DNA from: Tomocerus qinae
Taxonomy: Eukaryota > Arthropoda > Collembola > Entomobryomorpha > Tomoceridae
DNA length: 64,000 bases
Assembly: GCA_020055645.1 (NCBI GenBank)
Contig: CM034546.1
Coordinates: 62,558,001-62,622,000 of the forward strand
Direction of reading: 5' to 3'
In this document: one piece after another, positions 1-12,289 of the stretch
Numbering within the stretch: the first letter of the stretch is position 1
Layout: each line of letters starts with the position of its first letter
The notes under the pieces: model-generated
Database searches by the model: none
Seen by the model: the letters and a program-made list of their open reading frames with translations, nothing else
Told to the model about the DNA's origin: nothing
Position numbers and translations under genes: made by a program

Positions 1-81
1 GGTCTCTTATGTATTTACTCGTATTTAACATGTAATGGTATTACTTTAATTAATCTATACGAATTTGGAATATGGCTATAG

Positions 82-967
82 TTCAAACTCCGATGAACAA
101 ATATCAATGATGGAAGCATCTGTTACTAATTCAAGCTCACCTAGAAATAAACGGGGCAATGGATTAAAAATCGTCAACAACAAAACCTTCCAGTGTGTCC
201 TTTGTGAACAAGAATTTCCGACGAAGGATAAATTAGAAGTTCATAAAGCAATTCATTCACGTCAGTCAGAGGAACGTACCAAAAAATCTGATGCGGATGG
301 AAAGAAATTCAATTCGAAGGGTCATTTATTAAAACACAAAATGACTTACGCCAGCAAAAGTACTTACAAGTGTGACTTTTGCCCAAGAGCGTTTTTGTTT
401 AAGCATAATTTACTATCTCATAAATTTAAAATCCATCAACAAGGTAATCGGCGTTTCAATTGCGACTTTTGCGGAAAACGATTTCTCCATCAAGAAGCTA
501 TGATTAAGCATAAAAGAATGCACACCGGCGAAAAGCCATACAAGTGCGAAGTTTGTGGCAAGAAATTTATAAGACAGTATTTATTGAAATGCCATAGCAG
601 GATTCATACCGGTGAACGACCTTATCAGTGTGAAATTTGTGGTAAGAATTTTACCCAACGACAATGTTTGGTAGCACATCAAAAGGTTCATTCCGACGAA
701 AAACCTCATAAGTGTGAACTTTGTGGAAGAGAATTTATTCGGAGACAGGAACTAAAACTACATATGAGGACTCATTCTGGGGAAAAACCTTTTATTTGTG
801 AAGTTTGTGGAAAAGGATATATTCGGGAATATGATCTAAAAGTACATATAAAAAGTCATTCCGAGGAAAAACCTTTTAATTGCGAGATTTGTAAAAGGGG
901 ATTTTTAAGGAAAAAGAATATGTTGGTTCATAAATGTCATAGGAAGGCCATCAAGGAACTCACATGA
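82..967 (+). CDS. C2H2 zinc-finger protein, last exon (5' part outside window)
   Basis: Probable sequence-specific nuclear DNA-binding protein. The exon encodes one finger near its start (FQCVLCEQEF), a degenerate finger lacking its cysteines (GKKFNSKGHLLKHK), then seven fingers joined by mostly TGEKP-like linkers; the last has an altered HxxxC-type end. There is no plausible ATG: the frame is open from position 50 after a TAA, and an acceptor (CTATAG) at 76-81 would start the exon in phase 2, the same phase as the last exons of the other ZAD-like finger genes here. The first exons, probably including a CxxC...CxxC N-terminal domain, should lie upstream of the window. The stop is TGA at 965-967. 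The target is unknown. Confidence 0.85.
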
Positions 968-2441
968 AAGTGCACTATTTCTTGTTAGTGTATAGTCTGT
1001 CCTTGCATTGCATTGCGTAAGCGCTGACGTCTGAAGACATAATTTAAAAGGACGTCGAACATAACTTAAACAAAAAGCAGTTATTGTTTCTCAACGCAAT
1101 CAAATTGACAAACTTTCTCAATGTCCATATAATTTGCGTAATAAAAGGATCTCAATTTTGAATACGATTGGTTGAACTGTCTAATAGCATCTTTAATTTT
1201 GTAGTCTCAAGTCTCAAATAAGCACGAAACGAATCTTTCACCTTCAGCCCATAAATCTCCGAAGACCAACTTTATTTTATTGAAAAATCTGACAATTCTG
1301 TCCAACAAATCTGACAATTATTCTTATAAATCCACTTCCGAAGATGCATACAAAAATGATTTGGTATTGACATGGTCACAAGAACAATTTGTGGAGCCAG
1401 TGATGAATGATGGTCAGTATTGTTTGGTGTCGGTCAATTTCTTCTTTTAGCAGAAAATGTTTTCACGAAGACAATAATAGGACCATCAACTACGGTGACT
1501 GATTACTTTAAACATGTTTCAAAACAAGAAGTAAAGGAGGAAACGTATATGAAATGGATTTTAGGTTAATGTACTAAGTAAGTCACTTAATTTAAATTTC
1601 ATTAATTATTTGTAATCAGTTTATATTGGCATTGAGAGACAAGCAATGTAATTCAATTTCCGTTTGCCTCACTTGTTCTCAATTACAAGGATTTATTATT
1701 TATTATAATTATCCAACATGCAGTAACTACTGAAGCATGCATTTAACTTTTTATTTGAAGGTGGTTATCACGAGGGAAAGTTGGTGATACCCAATCTCAC
1801 TCACTCTCCATAGTCTCGACGTGGATCGGACCATCAAGATGTAGACAATAAAATGATTACGAAAGAGATCTTTCAGTACTGGAAATACACGCAAGGATAG
1901 ATACTCTTTTTCAAGATTAATTGAATGACAACTCAAGAAAGGATCAATAACACTTCAGCACGCCAAGCCAAAGAGAAATTAGTTTCAAGATATAATTTGC
2001 TCATTCGGCTTTTCGTATGATATTCGCATAGAATGATGTTGGCTGTCGGGAAGCTGTTAGTGAGCAAAGCGAGAGTTCCAGCCAGTCCAGTGCAGTGCCG
2101 TCGGGTGTTTAGTTATTTGACCTTGAACTGATCTCTGCCGTTCAGTCAGAGTTTATTGATACACACTCTAATACTATTTTATACTACATACGGTTGCTGC
2201 TGTCAGGTGTTTAATCCAAAACTTCTGCATCTTAAAATCATCTTCATCGCTGCACTGTTGTAAGTGACGTGATTTTTCTTTTCTTTTACTTAGAATCAAC
2301 TATATTGTATCAGCTGCCGCCAGAAAGAATTCAAATAGTGCTGAATCAAACAAGCTATATTTAAGGTCGTTATTAATTGACATTTAAGTACTTGGCAGTT
2401 ATTTATGACAACAACATTGAGTTCACTATATTATTATTATA
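968..2441. other. Intergenic, including likely promoter of the SDR gene
   Basis: No supported gene. Short open frames lack coding features. The part from about 2040 to 2250 is less AT-rich than its surroundings and contains CAGT-type initiator-like motifs (near 2143), so it probably holds the promoter and 5' UTR of the gene starting at 2442. No TATA box is obvious. Confidence 0.4.
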
Positions 2442-5400
2442 ATGTTGAAGTATAATTACAAAAACTCTATTCTACCAATTGCTGTTTTTATAGCTTTGAC
2501 AGAAATGTCAGCTGTAGCGGCGGCAGACGGCCAAGTTAAGACAACGAAACAAGTGCTAGCTTTCGGAGGAAATGGATTTATTGGTTCAGAAGTTTTACAT
2601 CAATTATTTCAGTCGCCAACAATCAATTATGAAGTGACTTTAGTGTCTCGTGGAAATTGGTACTTTGATTCTTTTACAAGAATCAAACCGTTCATAAAGC
2701 AACAAATCATCTGTGATCGAGAAGACTCGGATATAGAATTTTGTAGTGAATTGGGTAAATACTCTAAAGAAACTCCGTTCATCGATATTGTTTTGGACTT
2801 CAGTAGCTATAAACCTGAAGTTTTGCAGGACAGTTTAGATTTATTAATTGGAAATGGAAAAGTCGGAGTATATCTGTACATTAGTTCAGATTCAGTTTAC
2901 GAAGTTTGCAAGAAATATGATGGGGAAGGTGCCCTAGAGGAAGATGCTGTGAGACCAGAGAAAGAGGATGAAAGAAATGAACTGAATGACAATGATTCCT
3001 ATGGAGATGCGAAATTAGGTGGTGAAGAGGTATGTTAATATTAAATATTTATTTAAATCATAGTTAAAGTCACATGTGACATGCTATGAATATCAGGTAT
3101 GAAGGGCAGCAGAGACAGTCTCCCGGTAAGCAATTTAGCAAGTGGTTATTACAATCAAAGCAATAAATTATAAAATTCTGTATGATCCTGCAAATTATTT
3201 TTTAAGACAGATTTTATTTGATATAGGTAAATGTTTTTCCCGATGGCTTCCAAAATGCCATTTCCCTGTCTCTACATGTGGGGAATGTCAATGGCAACAA
3301 ACAACTTTCAGGAAAAAAATCATTTTTGACCCTGTCAGTAGTTATATGAAAAAAACCTCTTAAAAAGGAAAGCAAAATAACTTTTGAATCCCTGGACGGA
3401 TTTTGATGAAACTTGGTATGGAGAACCGCCATAAGTATATCTCCAGAGGTATTTTGAAAGAGCAATAACGTTCCAGTTTTTCGATTTCAAAAGACCCGGC
3501 AGAGTTTAAAAAAGTGGGTTTATTCGGGTTTTTACCAGAAATAAAAAGTTTTTTCGAAAATCTGCTCGGTTCAAATTAAAGAGATTATCAAACTACACTT
3601 TGAGGGTATATCAAGTATTTCACTGTCAATGACCCCCGCCCGGTGTCAAAGGTCAAAACTTGGTATTGTATAGAATTTCACCGTCTGACGTATCTATCAA
3701 AAGCTAACAAGGACCCCAATATCGCTAAAGCCATTATTTGTGCTAATAATCACCTCTAAAAGAGTTTACTGGTCATATAAACGGTCATATAACTTCAACA
3801 TAGATGTATCAGAACACTCACAAAATCGGTAAATAATTCCCAAAAAGTAAACCTATTTCTGCATACTAAACGCAATAAAGTGTCATCTAACATATCGTTA
3901 AATGTCATTTGTCACGTTAACATGCCAATCCGGGTCGGAGGGAAGTGAAATTTCAATATATAATGACGAGTCATAATATCATTTCCTTCTATGCATTAAG
4001 TATACACATGGCCGGGCACGGGCCTATGCATTAAATTGGATTCTGAGTACGAGTTACTGTACAATTAAAGGTGACTAATAACCCTAGTTTGTGAAGTCTT
4101 AATAGTTACCTGCGCTTTTGTCATGTCCGAATGACATCCAAAAGCATGTTAGATGACAGATGGAAGTCTTTAATATGCAGTAATGTGCATGTTTTTTCGG
4201 AATTATGTCGCAATTTTGTGAGTATTCAGATTCATCTATGTTGAAGTATTATTGTATAATATGACCAGTAAACTCTTTTAGAGGTGATTATTAGCACAAA
4301 TAATGGCTTTAGCGATATTGGGGTCCTTGTTAGCTTTCGATAGATACGTCAGACGGTGAAATTCTATACAATACCAAGTTTTGACCTTTGACACCGGGCG
4401 GGGGTCATTGACAGTGAAATACTTGATATACCCTCAAAGTGTAGTTTGATAATCTCTTTAATTTGAACCGAGCAGATTTTCGAAAAAACTTTTTATTTCT
4501 GGTAAAAACCCGAATAAACCCACTTTTTTAAACTCTGCCGGGTCTTTTGAAATCGAAAAACTGGAACGTTATTGCTCTTTCAAAATACCTCTGGAGATAT
4601 ACTTATGGCGGTTCTCCATACCAAGTTTCATCAAAATCCGTCCAGGGATTCAAAAGTTATTTTGCTTTCCTTTTTAAGAGGTTTTTTTCATATAACTACT
4701 GACAGGGTCAAAAATGATTTTTTTCCTGAAAGTTGTTTGTTGCCATTGACATTCCCCACATGTAGAGACAGGGAAATGGCATTTTGGAAGCCATCGGGAA
4801 AAACATTTACCTATATCAAATAAAATCTGACTAATGTTAATAATGAATATTAAATAATATCTAGGTCTTGACGAATCCTCAAAACAAAATTCCCTATGTG
4901 ATATTTCGTCTTCCTGATGTAATTGGTCCCAGAGACACGACAGATCGTTGGTGGACTTACCAAATGTGGATCGATTATTTCCATTTCATTAAGGTTAGTA
5001 GTAGTCAGTAGTGGGTAGTGAGAGAGTGATTTATTAAAAAATAATTAAGCATGCAATAATTTAACGTAAAAGTGATTACGCCTCTCTATGTAAATATGAA
5101 TATGACTTGAATATTGTTTCGAATGACGAGTGGTCAAATATATTTACAAATGTGGGCCAAATGTTTGTTAAAAACGAAATATGTTTTGAAACAAATTTTA
5201 TGAATACTTTTTATATGCAGGAACCAATTCATATTCCGGAAGACGTTCGCACTCTCCATACATCCTACGTCTATGTCAAAGATGTTGCTCAAGCAGTAGT
5301 TTTAGCATTGGAGAAGGGACCCTCGGCTTGGAATAATATTTATAATTTGGGATTGGAGAAAACTTTTACTCTCAAAGAATTCTTAGATGATATGTCCAAG

Positions 5401-6224
5401 GAACTTCAAGTTGAACCTGAATTCACTTACCAAGGCGAATTTAATCTTTTTCCTTCGGTCACCAGAGGAAGTGTTAATATTCAAAAGGCCAAGTCAATTT
5501 TGGGATTCTCACCGACTCCATGGAAAGATGTTTTAACGGTACCGCATTATGATGACGCAATTAAATTTATTTATACTTTTCGTGGTTCGAACTCCATGTA
5601 GGTATTGTTGACTGTCCAGGATTCCTTAATTTCTGACCCAGTTAAAATACTTCATTATCACTTTTCAGTTTTGATTTGTTTGAAATGCTCTGCCCCAATT
5701 ATTAACCTAGGTAGTTAAAAATATTCTAAAAACGTAAAGTTAGATGATGAACTAAGATTACTGCCTGTATTCATTTGTTTAATCATTTAGGATATTGTTG
5801 CTTTAGAAAAATGGAAACTTTGTGAAATTAGATATGAACAGATTTTTGAAATTGTCAATTACTCGATTGTATTCTTATTCTATTTTTCTATTCCCACCAT
5901 TGTAGAAGTTCATTCTGATCAAAGGTTAATTAAAAATGTCTGTTTGCAGGAAACGGTTCAATTTTATAAAGAAGCAATGGTTAAGTTTCCCTCAGAGAGA
6001 GACGACGTCGTTCATCAAATAACGAAATACATTTTACCTCGACATAGAAAAGGAGATTTTCTGAAATTCATTGACGATTTGTCAGAACGAATGTGTGAGT
6101 GTTCTAATCCTTTTATTTATCTCAATTGATTAACTTGAGACTATCAAACTGAATCATGTTTGTTTTATTTTATCTTTTAGCAAATTATGGATTTCAGGAA
6201 GGGCCAAAGAAAACAGAACTCTAA
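2442..6224 (+). CDS. Extended SDR (NAD-dependent epimerase/dehydratase family), ER-luminal
   Basis: Five exons fit in phase: 2442-3029, 4865-4993, 5221-5538, 5950-6094 and 6181-6224, giving 407 aa. A hydrophobic signal peptide (about residues 9-28) precedes the Rossmann motif GGNGFIG (42-48); an SSDSVYE stretch near 140 and YGDAK (Y187, K191) supply the SDR catalytic Ser and YxxxK. The C-terminus reads KTEL, a known variant of the KDEL retrieval signal, so the enzyme probably works in the ER lumen on a nucleotide sugar or related substrate; the substrate is not evident. Donors are good (gtatgt, gttagt, gtgagt) except exon 3 (gtaccg), the weakest point. Without the splices the frames at 5601 and 6129 read into intron stops. 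Intron 1 carries a large palindrome. Confidence 0.85.
3208..4829. mobile_element. 1.6-kb palindromic foldback element in SDR intron 1
   Basis: The sequence from 3208 inward is the near-perfect reverse complement of the sequence ending at 4829 (outer ends CAGATTTTATTTGATATAGG and its complement). About 570 bp match with very few mismatches (for example one base in the stretch around 3698/4340); similarity decays further in to about 3890 and 4145, leaving a loop of about 250 bp. The identical 83-residue open frames in both arms only reflect the symmetry. No transposase and no clear target duplication were found, so the superfamily is unknown. Confidence 0.8.
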
Positions 6225-6496
6225 TTTCAAAACGGAAGAATTATCTTCACAAGAATACTCAGAAACTTTTAGAAATTCCTGTATCTACTTTCTACTTACT
6301 ATGTATAACTGTATATCTAGTGTAAGGTATGTCATTAAAATTTTTCAATGTTTTAGTCCGATACTTAGTATGTTTATACTCAAACTTTGTACTTATTAAT
6401 TAAAATATACAATAATGTATCCCTTATATCAAGTTTTCAAGCAAATTCCCCATTAATTTACAAATTAAAATAGCTTTATTAATGCCGCACCTTAGG

Positions 6497-7232
6497 CAAG
6501 GACGTATTTAGGGGGGTGCTAGGGTGCTTAAGCACCCCCTAAATATTTTGAAAACACACTAGATATTATCGTGTTTTCACCATTTATTTAAACATTTAAT
6601 TATTTAACTCCCCATTGAAAGAAACAAATTTTTGTCTGCATATGAGACAATTGCATGTACGTATCTTATTTTTGAGCATTTTCGAATTTGTTTGAGCATT
6701 TTTAATCTGTAATCGGTTTGAGCATTTTCGAATCCTTTTTTCCTACATTGAACCTTAGTATTTGAGATTGAGATTATCTTACATATGGTTACAAAATGGA
6801 AATGTACCTAGCAATGGATCACTTTTGAAATGAGGTTTTTTGTTAAAACACCTAAAATTAAATGTGAGATAAATCCAAGTAGGTGATGACAGATAAATCA
6901 CGTATTTAGAAGGGGTACTGAATCCTACTGAACCCCAACACCACTAAATCTCGATAATAAGGGGATTTTTTGAAAAGGAAGAATAAAAATCGCAAATTTC
7001 TTCTTTTTACCAATATACTGTGGCGTCCTAATTTGTTTCATTTATGCAGTATAGTTCAGATTTTAATGCTGCGAACTCGACTTTGAAGAAACCACGACAT
7101 GTAAAATTTTACATGTAAAATTGAGACCATTGCCGTGGTTTCTTTAAAGTCGAGTTCGCAGCATTAAAATCTGAACAGTACTCATTTTTAGAAATTAGCA
7201 CCCCCTAGATCCAATTTCTAGATACGCCCTTG
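6497..7232 (-). mobile_element. hAT-type MITE, copy 1 (736 bp)
   Basis: Terminal inverted repeats CAAGGACGTATTTAG and CTAGATACGCCCTTG are flanked by a perfect 8-bp duplication ACCTTAGG (6489-6496 and 7233-7240), the hAT signature. The paralogous position in unit B (near 12902) reads ACCTTAGG once with no insertion, so the element arrived after the duplication. It has no transposase. It is the same family as 54922-56659, in the opposite orientation. Confidence 0.9.
7054..7176. repeat. Hairpin insertion inside hAT copy 1
   Basis: Arms of 43 nt (7054-7096 and 7134-7176, beginning GTTCAGATTTTAATGC) are nearly perfect reverse complements around a 37-nt loop. The related hAT copy at 54922 lacks this segment, so it is a separate small insertion. 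Confidence 0.75.
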
Positions 7233-7251
7233 ACCTTAGGATAGAACATTT

Positions 7252-9717
7252 TTAGTCTGGCCGACATTTTACTTGTGGCGGGAAGTTTGAGTTTTGATTG
7301 TTTAAACGAAAGTATTTTCGTTGTAAATTTCGAAAAATTGTATTTAAGTTTGAACAATATAACTTGGAAATCAAGTCAATAATTAAATAAAGCAAAACAC
7401 GTTTAAATTCCCAAACAAATGACAAAAAGCTCAAAATTAGGAAACCCAAATAAATAACAAAAATTGTAAATATATTTGAATTATTAAAGTTCAATGGGCG
7501 CGGTTGCTCTTTATCGAGACAATGTCGACATTGCGTGAAATTGAAATGGTTAAAGACATCCATCCATTTCGCATAGATCCCAGATTGGGACAAAATAAAA
7601 AGATTTCCTTTAATGTATTCTCGAAGAATAGCAAAATTGCTGTCGACTGACATTCCAAAAGTTAGAGTATTGTTATCTGGAACTCCAATGTACAATTTTC
7701 GTTCAGGCTTGATTCCTGCAGCATGCCAATAAGAATCGTTTAAAAATCGATGAATTTGGCTCTGTCTATCCACAAACACTCCTCTGTTACACTGAGATAT
7801 CCAATGTTGAAAAGATAATTTCGGGGAAATCGGTGGGAAACGGACCTTTCTGTTAATTGCGTTCAATTTTTGACCAAAATTAGGGTAATATTTTGAATCC
7901 CCTGATAGCATAAAATTTACATTACCGCCAAGTCGATAAGAGTAATCTAATGCTGACTTCACGATTTCGATTGATACATCTTGAAATGTGATAAAAATGC
8001 TAATGTGATTGCATTTTCGACTTTTTTTGGTTTCTATTTTAGTTGTGTTTAGTATTTCCTTCAAATATAAATAACAGTTGTAATGATACATTATCCATTT
8101 TTGTATATTTGTTGGAATTAGCCATGGTGCATATGGCGATTCTCCTTGAAGTGAACTGACAACTAAAATGTCGTCTAAAGTTGCAATTTCTGCCAAAGAC
8201 TCGATTTGTTTTACAGCTCTGGGTTCAGTTAAATCCGTGATGACGATTCCTGCATAGCCGTAGGTCAGAACGATAAACATCAGTAGATATGGACCCAAGA
8301 CTATTTTGAACCAGAAATATTTCTCCATCTTCTTCGGGAATCCGCAATTGTTACAGACCACATAGGCACAGCAAGTGAAGATAAACTGGTGGATTTCGCC
8401 GTGCTTCAAATATAAAGTCAGTTGGAAGAATAAAGAGACAAGGAATATTGTCAACAGAATCCCAATCCAAGCAGATAGATCAAATGGACGGATGTAGCCA
8501 TAGAACGAAAGACTCTCATCCTCCAGAACTACACAAGATATAAAGTTGTAACTGTCTGAACCAGCGGCAATTAAATTGTCTGTAGCAGAAAATTGTTTAT
8601 GATCCATTGAATGTTCGTATGTTACATCCAATAGATTCATCCTATTACTTGTGTTGCACCCGAGATTTGTACCAATTGTTATATTAGGATAACTGTAGAA
8701 GACAATCGAAGATAAAATTACGACCACATCAATCTCGTTTTTTCGGAAAGCTGATAAAAATGATTCATTCTTTAAAGTAGGCCCACAATAATCGGATTTC
8801 AAAGCTGAGTTATGATCAACATATGCATACATTTTTTCTTTTAACAAATTACTCTTCAACGCAACGTCGGCTCGCATCATCCTCAAAAATTTTCTGTCGA
8901 GAATATTTCCCTCAGAAGTAGCATTGAGTAAGAAGACCAAACTGTCAATAAATTCATTTGATCTTTCGGTCTTTTCTTTCATCATTCTATATTGACATTT
9001 CCCACAAATAAAGAATATTCTGCCGTCTTCTTTTATCAATGATTGAACAAAATAGTGTCCTTCTAACCCCGAAAATAGCTTTTCAGTATCATTTAAAAAT
9101 TTCGATTGGTTCGTGACACCACCAAAAATTTCATTTCGAACGAGAAAATAAACACTTGTGTAATCATGGAAATTATATTTTATGACAGTTTTGTAGCAGA
9201 AAGACTCTAATGACAGATATGGTTTTTTACCCTCAATGTCTTCGTTAAACGTGAACTGAAGTCCTACATATTGTGTTATATATTTTGTCAACTCCAGGTC
9301 AATCACGTTACTTGAATTCAAATCCACAGAAAAATGCACGATACATCTGAATCGGTTATTCAAATACGTCGGACCTGGTTTGTCGTTTTTCCTGAAGCAT
9401 CTTCTAATAGATTTACTTACTTTTTGATGCATTTGTGATTCCCTTTCCTGTTGTGTGATGTTTGAATATTTTTGGGCTAGAATAATCTTCATGGAATCCA
9501 CATTCGTCAGAGAATACGGAGTTTTTATTAGGAATAGCTCCTTCAATATTTCCGTAGTTTGGGTGGAGTACATTCCGTAATATATTATGTTGATATAACA
9601 ATCTTTCTCCAACGAAATCAAGTTTTCTAATTTTCCAGTCGAAACGAAACTCAACGTACAAAAATTAACAAAAAGAAAAACCAATCTATTTTGTCTTCTC
9701 CACATGATCATTGTCAA
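7252..9717 (-). CDS. Divergent ionotropic receptor (IR), chemosensory iGluR-related channel
   Basis: Single-exon gene of 821 aa, starting at the ATG at 9717 with a signal peptide (about 1-27). The layout is that of ionotropic receptors: a long extracellular N-terminal and S1 region (30-410), TM1 (about 413-437), a re-entrant pore segment (about 440-465), TM2 (about 466-490), the S2 lobe (about 495-745) and TM3 (about 747-770) before a basic tail. It is probably a ligand-gated cation channel subunit of chemosensory neurons; the ligand is unknown. Canonical glutamate-binding residues are not recognisable, as usual in divergent IRs. It is strongly similar to the broken copy at 12938-15383. The frame is uninterrupted, so this appears to be the functional copy of the pair. 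Confidence 0.9.
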   Translation of the reverse strand: MTMIMWRRQNRLVFLFVNFCTLSFVSTGKLENLISLEKDCYINIIYYGMYSTQTTEILKELFLIKTPYSLTNVDSMKIILAQKYSNITQQERESQMHQKVSKSIRRCFRKNDKPGPTYLNNRFRCIVHFSVDLNSSNVIDLELTKYITQYVGLQFTFNEDIEGKKPYLSLESFCYKTVIKYNFHDYTSVYFLVRNEIFGGVTNQSKFLNDTEKLFSGLEGHYFVQSLIKEDGRIFFICGKCQYRMMKEKTERSNEFIDSLVFLLNATSEGNILDRKFLRMMRADVALKSNLLKEKMYAYVDHNSALKSDYCGPTLKNESFLSAFRKNEIDVVVILSSIVFYSYPNITIGTNLGCNTSNRMNLLDVTYEHSMDHKQFSATDNLIAAGSDSYNFISCVVLEDESLSFYGYIRPFDLSAWIGILLTIFLVSLFFQLTLYLKHGEIHQFIFTCCAYVVCNNCGFPKKMEKYFWFKIVLGPYLLMFIVLTYGYAGIVITDLTEPRAVKQIESLAEIATLDDILVVSSLQGESPYAPWLIPTNIQKWIMYHYNCYLYLKEILNTTKIETKKSRKCNHISIFITFQDVSIEIVKSALDYSYRLGGNVNFMLSGDSKYYPNFGQKLNAINRKVRFPPISPKLSFQHWISQCNRGVFVDRQSQIHRFLNDSYWHAAGIKPERKLYIGVPDNNTLTFGMSVDSNFAILREYIKGNLFILSQSGIYAKWMDVFNHFNFTQCRHCLDKEQPRPLNFNNSNIFTIFVIYLGFLILSFLSFVWEFKRVLLYLIIDLISKLYCSNLNTIFRNLQRKYFRLNNQNSNFPPQVKCRPD

Positions 9718-11290
9718 CTATATTTTTGGAATATTTTTATCACTAATTTTGTTTTATGAACAATGACATTCTATTTCTTTTTCTCTTGAGTAGCACAATT
9801 TTTAATCAGTATCAACCTTGTAAACAGCATACTAAAAACTAACCTGTACAGCTGTACATTTTCCAATTTTGCATGACATAATATTATCTTTCCCAATTTC
9901 TGTCGTTGTTATGTGACTTTATTATTAGACTAAAACGTTAGTTTTTATGTCGAGCCGTAAGTTCTAATATTTAGAGAAACTAATTGCCACATTTCCTATT
10001 AAGTCATTTTTTCAATTGAATGATTCCTCTTTCTGAGTTTAACATTTTTATTTTTCAAACTCGGGAAGATAATTTAGTCCCAATACTGAGAGAAACTAAG
10101 TTTGTATTTTTTTCAATTTAATTCAATTCAAATAATTTTTTCAACTTAAAACGCTCTCATTTTTATAACACAGTGAAATAAAAGTTATAAACTTAAAAAC
10201 GTTATGTTAAATAAGAGTTAAAATTTTATATAGTTAAAAAGTTTAATAAATAAACTGAGTTTTACATCATATAATTTACCAAAAATGAATGTACTCCGGT
10301 GGTAAAAACGCCTCGAAATAATGCAATAGCATCAGCCAAGAAATAAGCAGGACGCATATGAATTATATGTTTCACATTCTGTTTCATGACAACTCCGCGC
10401 AAGAACCCTAAATTATTTAAACCCAACAGAAATAGATAACCTTCATTTCATTTGGCTTATTAGTTTTACTAGTCACTTTTAAGGTATATTTATCGAGACT
10501 TTAGTTTTTCAACCAGTGAAGCTAAAGTAGAATGTTGCCGTGTATAATTTTAGCATGGCCAAAATTTTTGCTAGTCTAGGATCTCTCCGTTTGTTTAACA
10601 GTGCGTCTGCGACTTCTCTTTTAACTGACTCTTTATAGCGAATTGAAAAAATCGGTACTCTCTGAGCCAAAACTAGATGCCAAAGTTGAGTTTCAAGAAA
10701 CGAAAGTTCGGCGTGATCATTTTTCATATGATTATATCTTATTGATATGGACACATGATTTAAAATTGATTTCCAATGGTCTGAATCCTTTTTTTAATAT
10801 TCAGAGATAAATTACCAGGTTGTGGTGTTATTTGAACCATGAAGGCTTCCAAATTGGAAATAGTGATTTCGAAACAAACTTTCTTTCAAGACAAACTGGG
10901 TTCCAATATTACCCACATTCATTTATTAACTTCTTGCCCAAATGTCTACAGCAAAGACATTTGGTTTGAGTAATACCATTTAAGCAAGTAGAATAGCTAC
11001 ATAAATACATACTTATCTAAATACTCCGAATGTATTAGTAGATAAAAATAATATTCTTTTATTTTATGCGACGTATAGTTTGCACGACTTTAAAGTTCCA
11101 AGTATTAAAATACAATAATCTCAGAGAAATCGCTGACTTTAGAATCTAAAACATTGAGCAAACATTTTAAGTAATATTGCATTTTTTTTACACTTCTGTA
11201 TTTGTATTCTATGCTTATAGGATTGCTTGGGTATCTTTCTTTGTTAAACTCCAGCAAAATGAATGTACTCTACTAAATCTAGTAATAATA
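9718..11290. other. Flank of unit A with decayed copy of a hypothetical reading frame
   Basis: AT-rich sequence parallel to 15384-16640 in unit B. The segment 10509-10732 (minus) matches the 123-aa frame at 16245-16616, and its continuation resumes at about 11060 after an unrelated insertion of about 330 bp (10733-11060), so whatever was encoded is interrupted here. Nothing else is recognised. Confidence 0.5.
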
Positions 11291-12194
11291 AACCATGTAC
11301 AATGGATGTAAAAAAGTAGCGGAGAGGGTTTGCCACGTTAATTGACATTTTTCCAATGACCTTTGACCTTTTTACCCAGATGACTTGACATTGATCTGAC
11401 CTAACGAATGACCTTTCGAACGAGCTATTTCATGACGTTTTACAATGTCGACAGCAAAAGTTACACCAATTTTTAGTTTTTGAACCATGCCCACAGGCAG
11501 GGGGTGTGTCCGATGTTAACCATGTTCAAACTTAGCATATAACCTTTCGAACGAGCTATTTCATGACGTTTTACAATGTCGACAGCAAAAGTTACACCAA
11601 TTTTTAGTTTTTGAACCACGCCCACAGGCAGGGGGTGTGTCCGATGTTAACCATGTTCAAACATAGCATATAACCTTTCGAACGAGCTATTTCATGACGT
11701 TTTACAATGTCGACAGCAAAAGTTACACCAATTTTTAGTTTTTGAAGCACGCCCACAGGCAGGGGGTGTGTCTGATGTTCAAACTTAACATATTACCTTT
11801 CGAAAGAGCTATTTCATGACGTTCTACAATGTCGATAGCAAAAGTTACACCAATTTTTAGTTTTTGACCCACGCCCACAGGCAGGGGGTGTGTCCGATGT
11901 TAGCCATGTTCAAACGTAACGAATAACCTTTCGAACGAGCTATTTCATGACGTTCTACAATGTCGACAACGAAAGTTACACCAATTTTTAGTTTTTGAAC
12001 CACGCCCACAGGCAGGGGGTGTGTCCGATGCTCACCATATTCAAACTCGACCTCAGTTTTTATCCCTAGATTATGTTCAGAAAGATTGAACTGGTTAACT
12101 CAAACCGTTCTTGAGTTATCGTGCTAACAGACAGACAGACGGACAGACAGACAGACAGACAGATCAGGCATTCCTATAAAGCAGCTCCGCTACT
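11291..12194. mobile_element. Non-coding element with internal 131-bp satellite
   Basis: Inverted motifs AAGTAGCGGAG (11314) and CTCCGCTACTT (12185) lie near its ends, and TAATAATA flanks it on both sides (11283-11290 and 12195-12202), a possible 8-bp target duplication although low in complexity. It is absent from the matching place in unit B (about 16640). No protein is encoded; the superfamily is unassigned. Confidence 0.6.
11412..12050. repeat. Minisatellite, about 131-bp unit x 5
   Basis: CCTTTCGAACGAGCTATTTC recurs with small changes at 11412, 11543, 11674, 11796 and 11927, so units are 131 bp apart except one of 122 bp. Each unit contains CGCCCACAGGCAGGGGGTGT. A (CAGA)n microsatellite follows at about 12129-12163. 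Confidence 0.9.
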
Positions 12195-12289
12195 TAATAA
12201 TACATAGTTTGGTAAATTTATTGCGTTTTTTATAAGACGGGCATTATATTAGTGATATTTTTTCACATTTCGCATATATGCATATTAAT

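Noticed and set aside
3214..4823. Two identical 83-residue open frames on opposite strands
   Set aside because: They are the same sequence in the two arms of the palindrome. No start context, homology or codon signal supports a gene.
11412..12050. CRISPR-like array
   Set aside because: Units are contiguous 131-bp tandem repeats with no unique spacers, in a eukaryotic genome.
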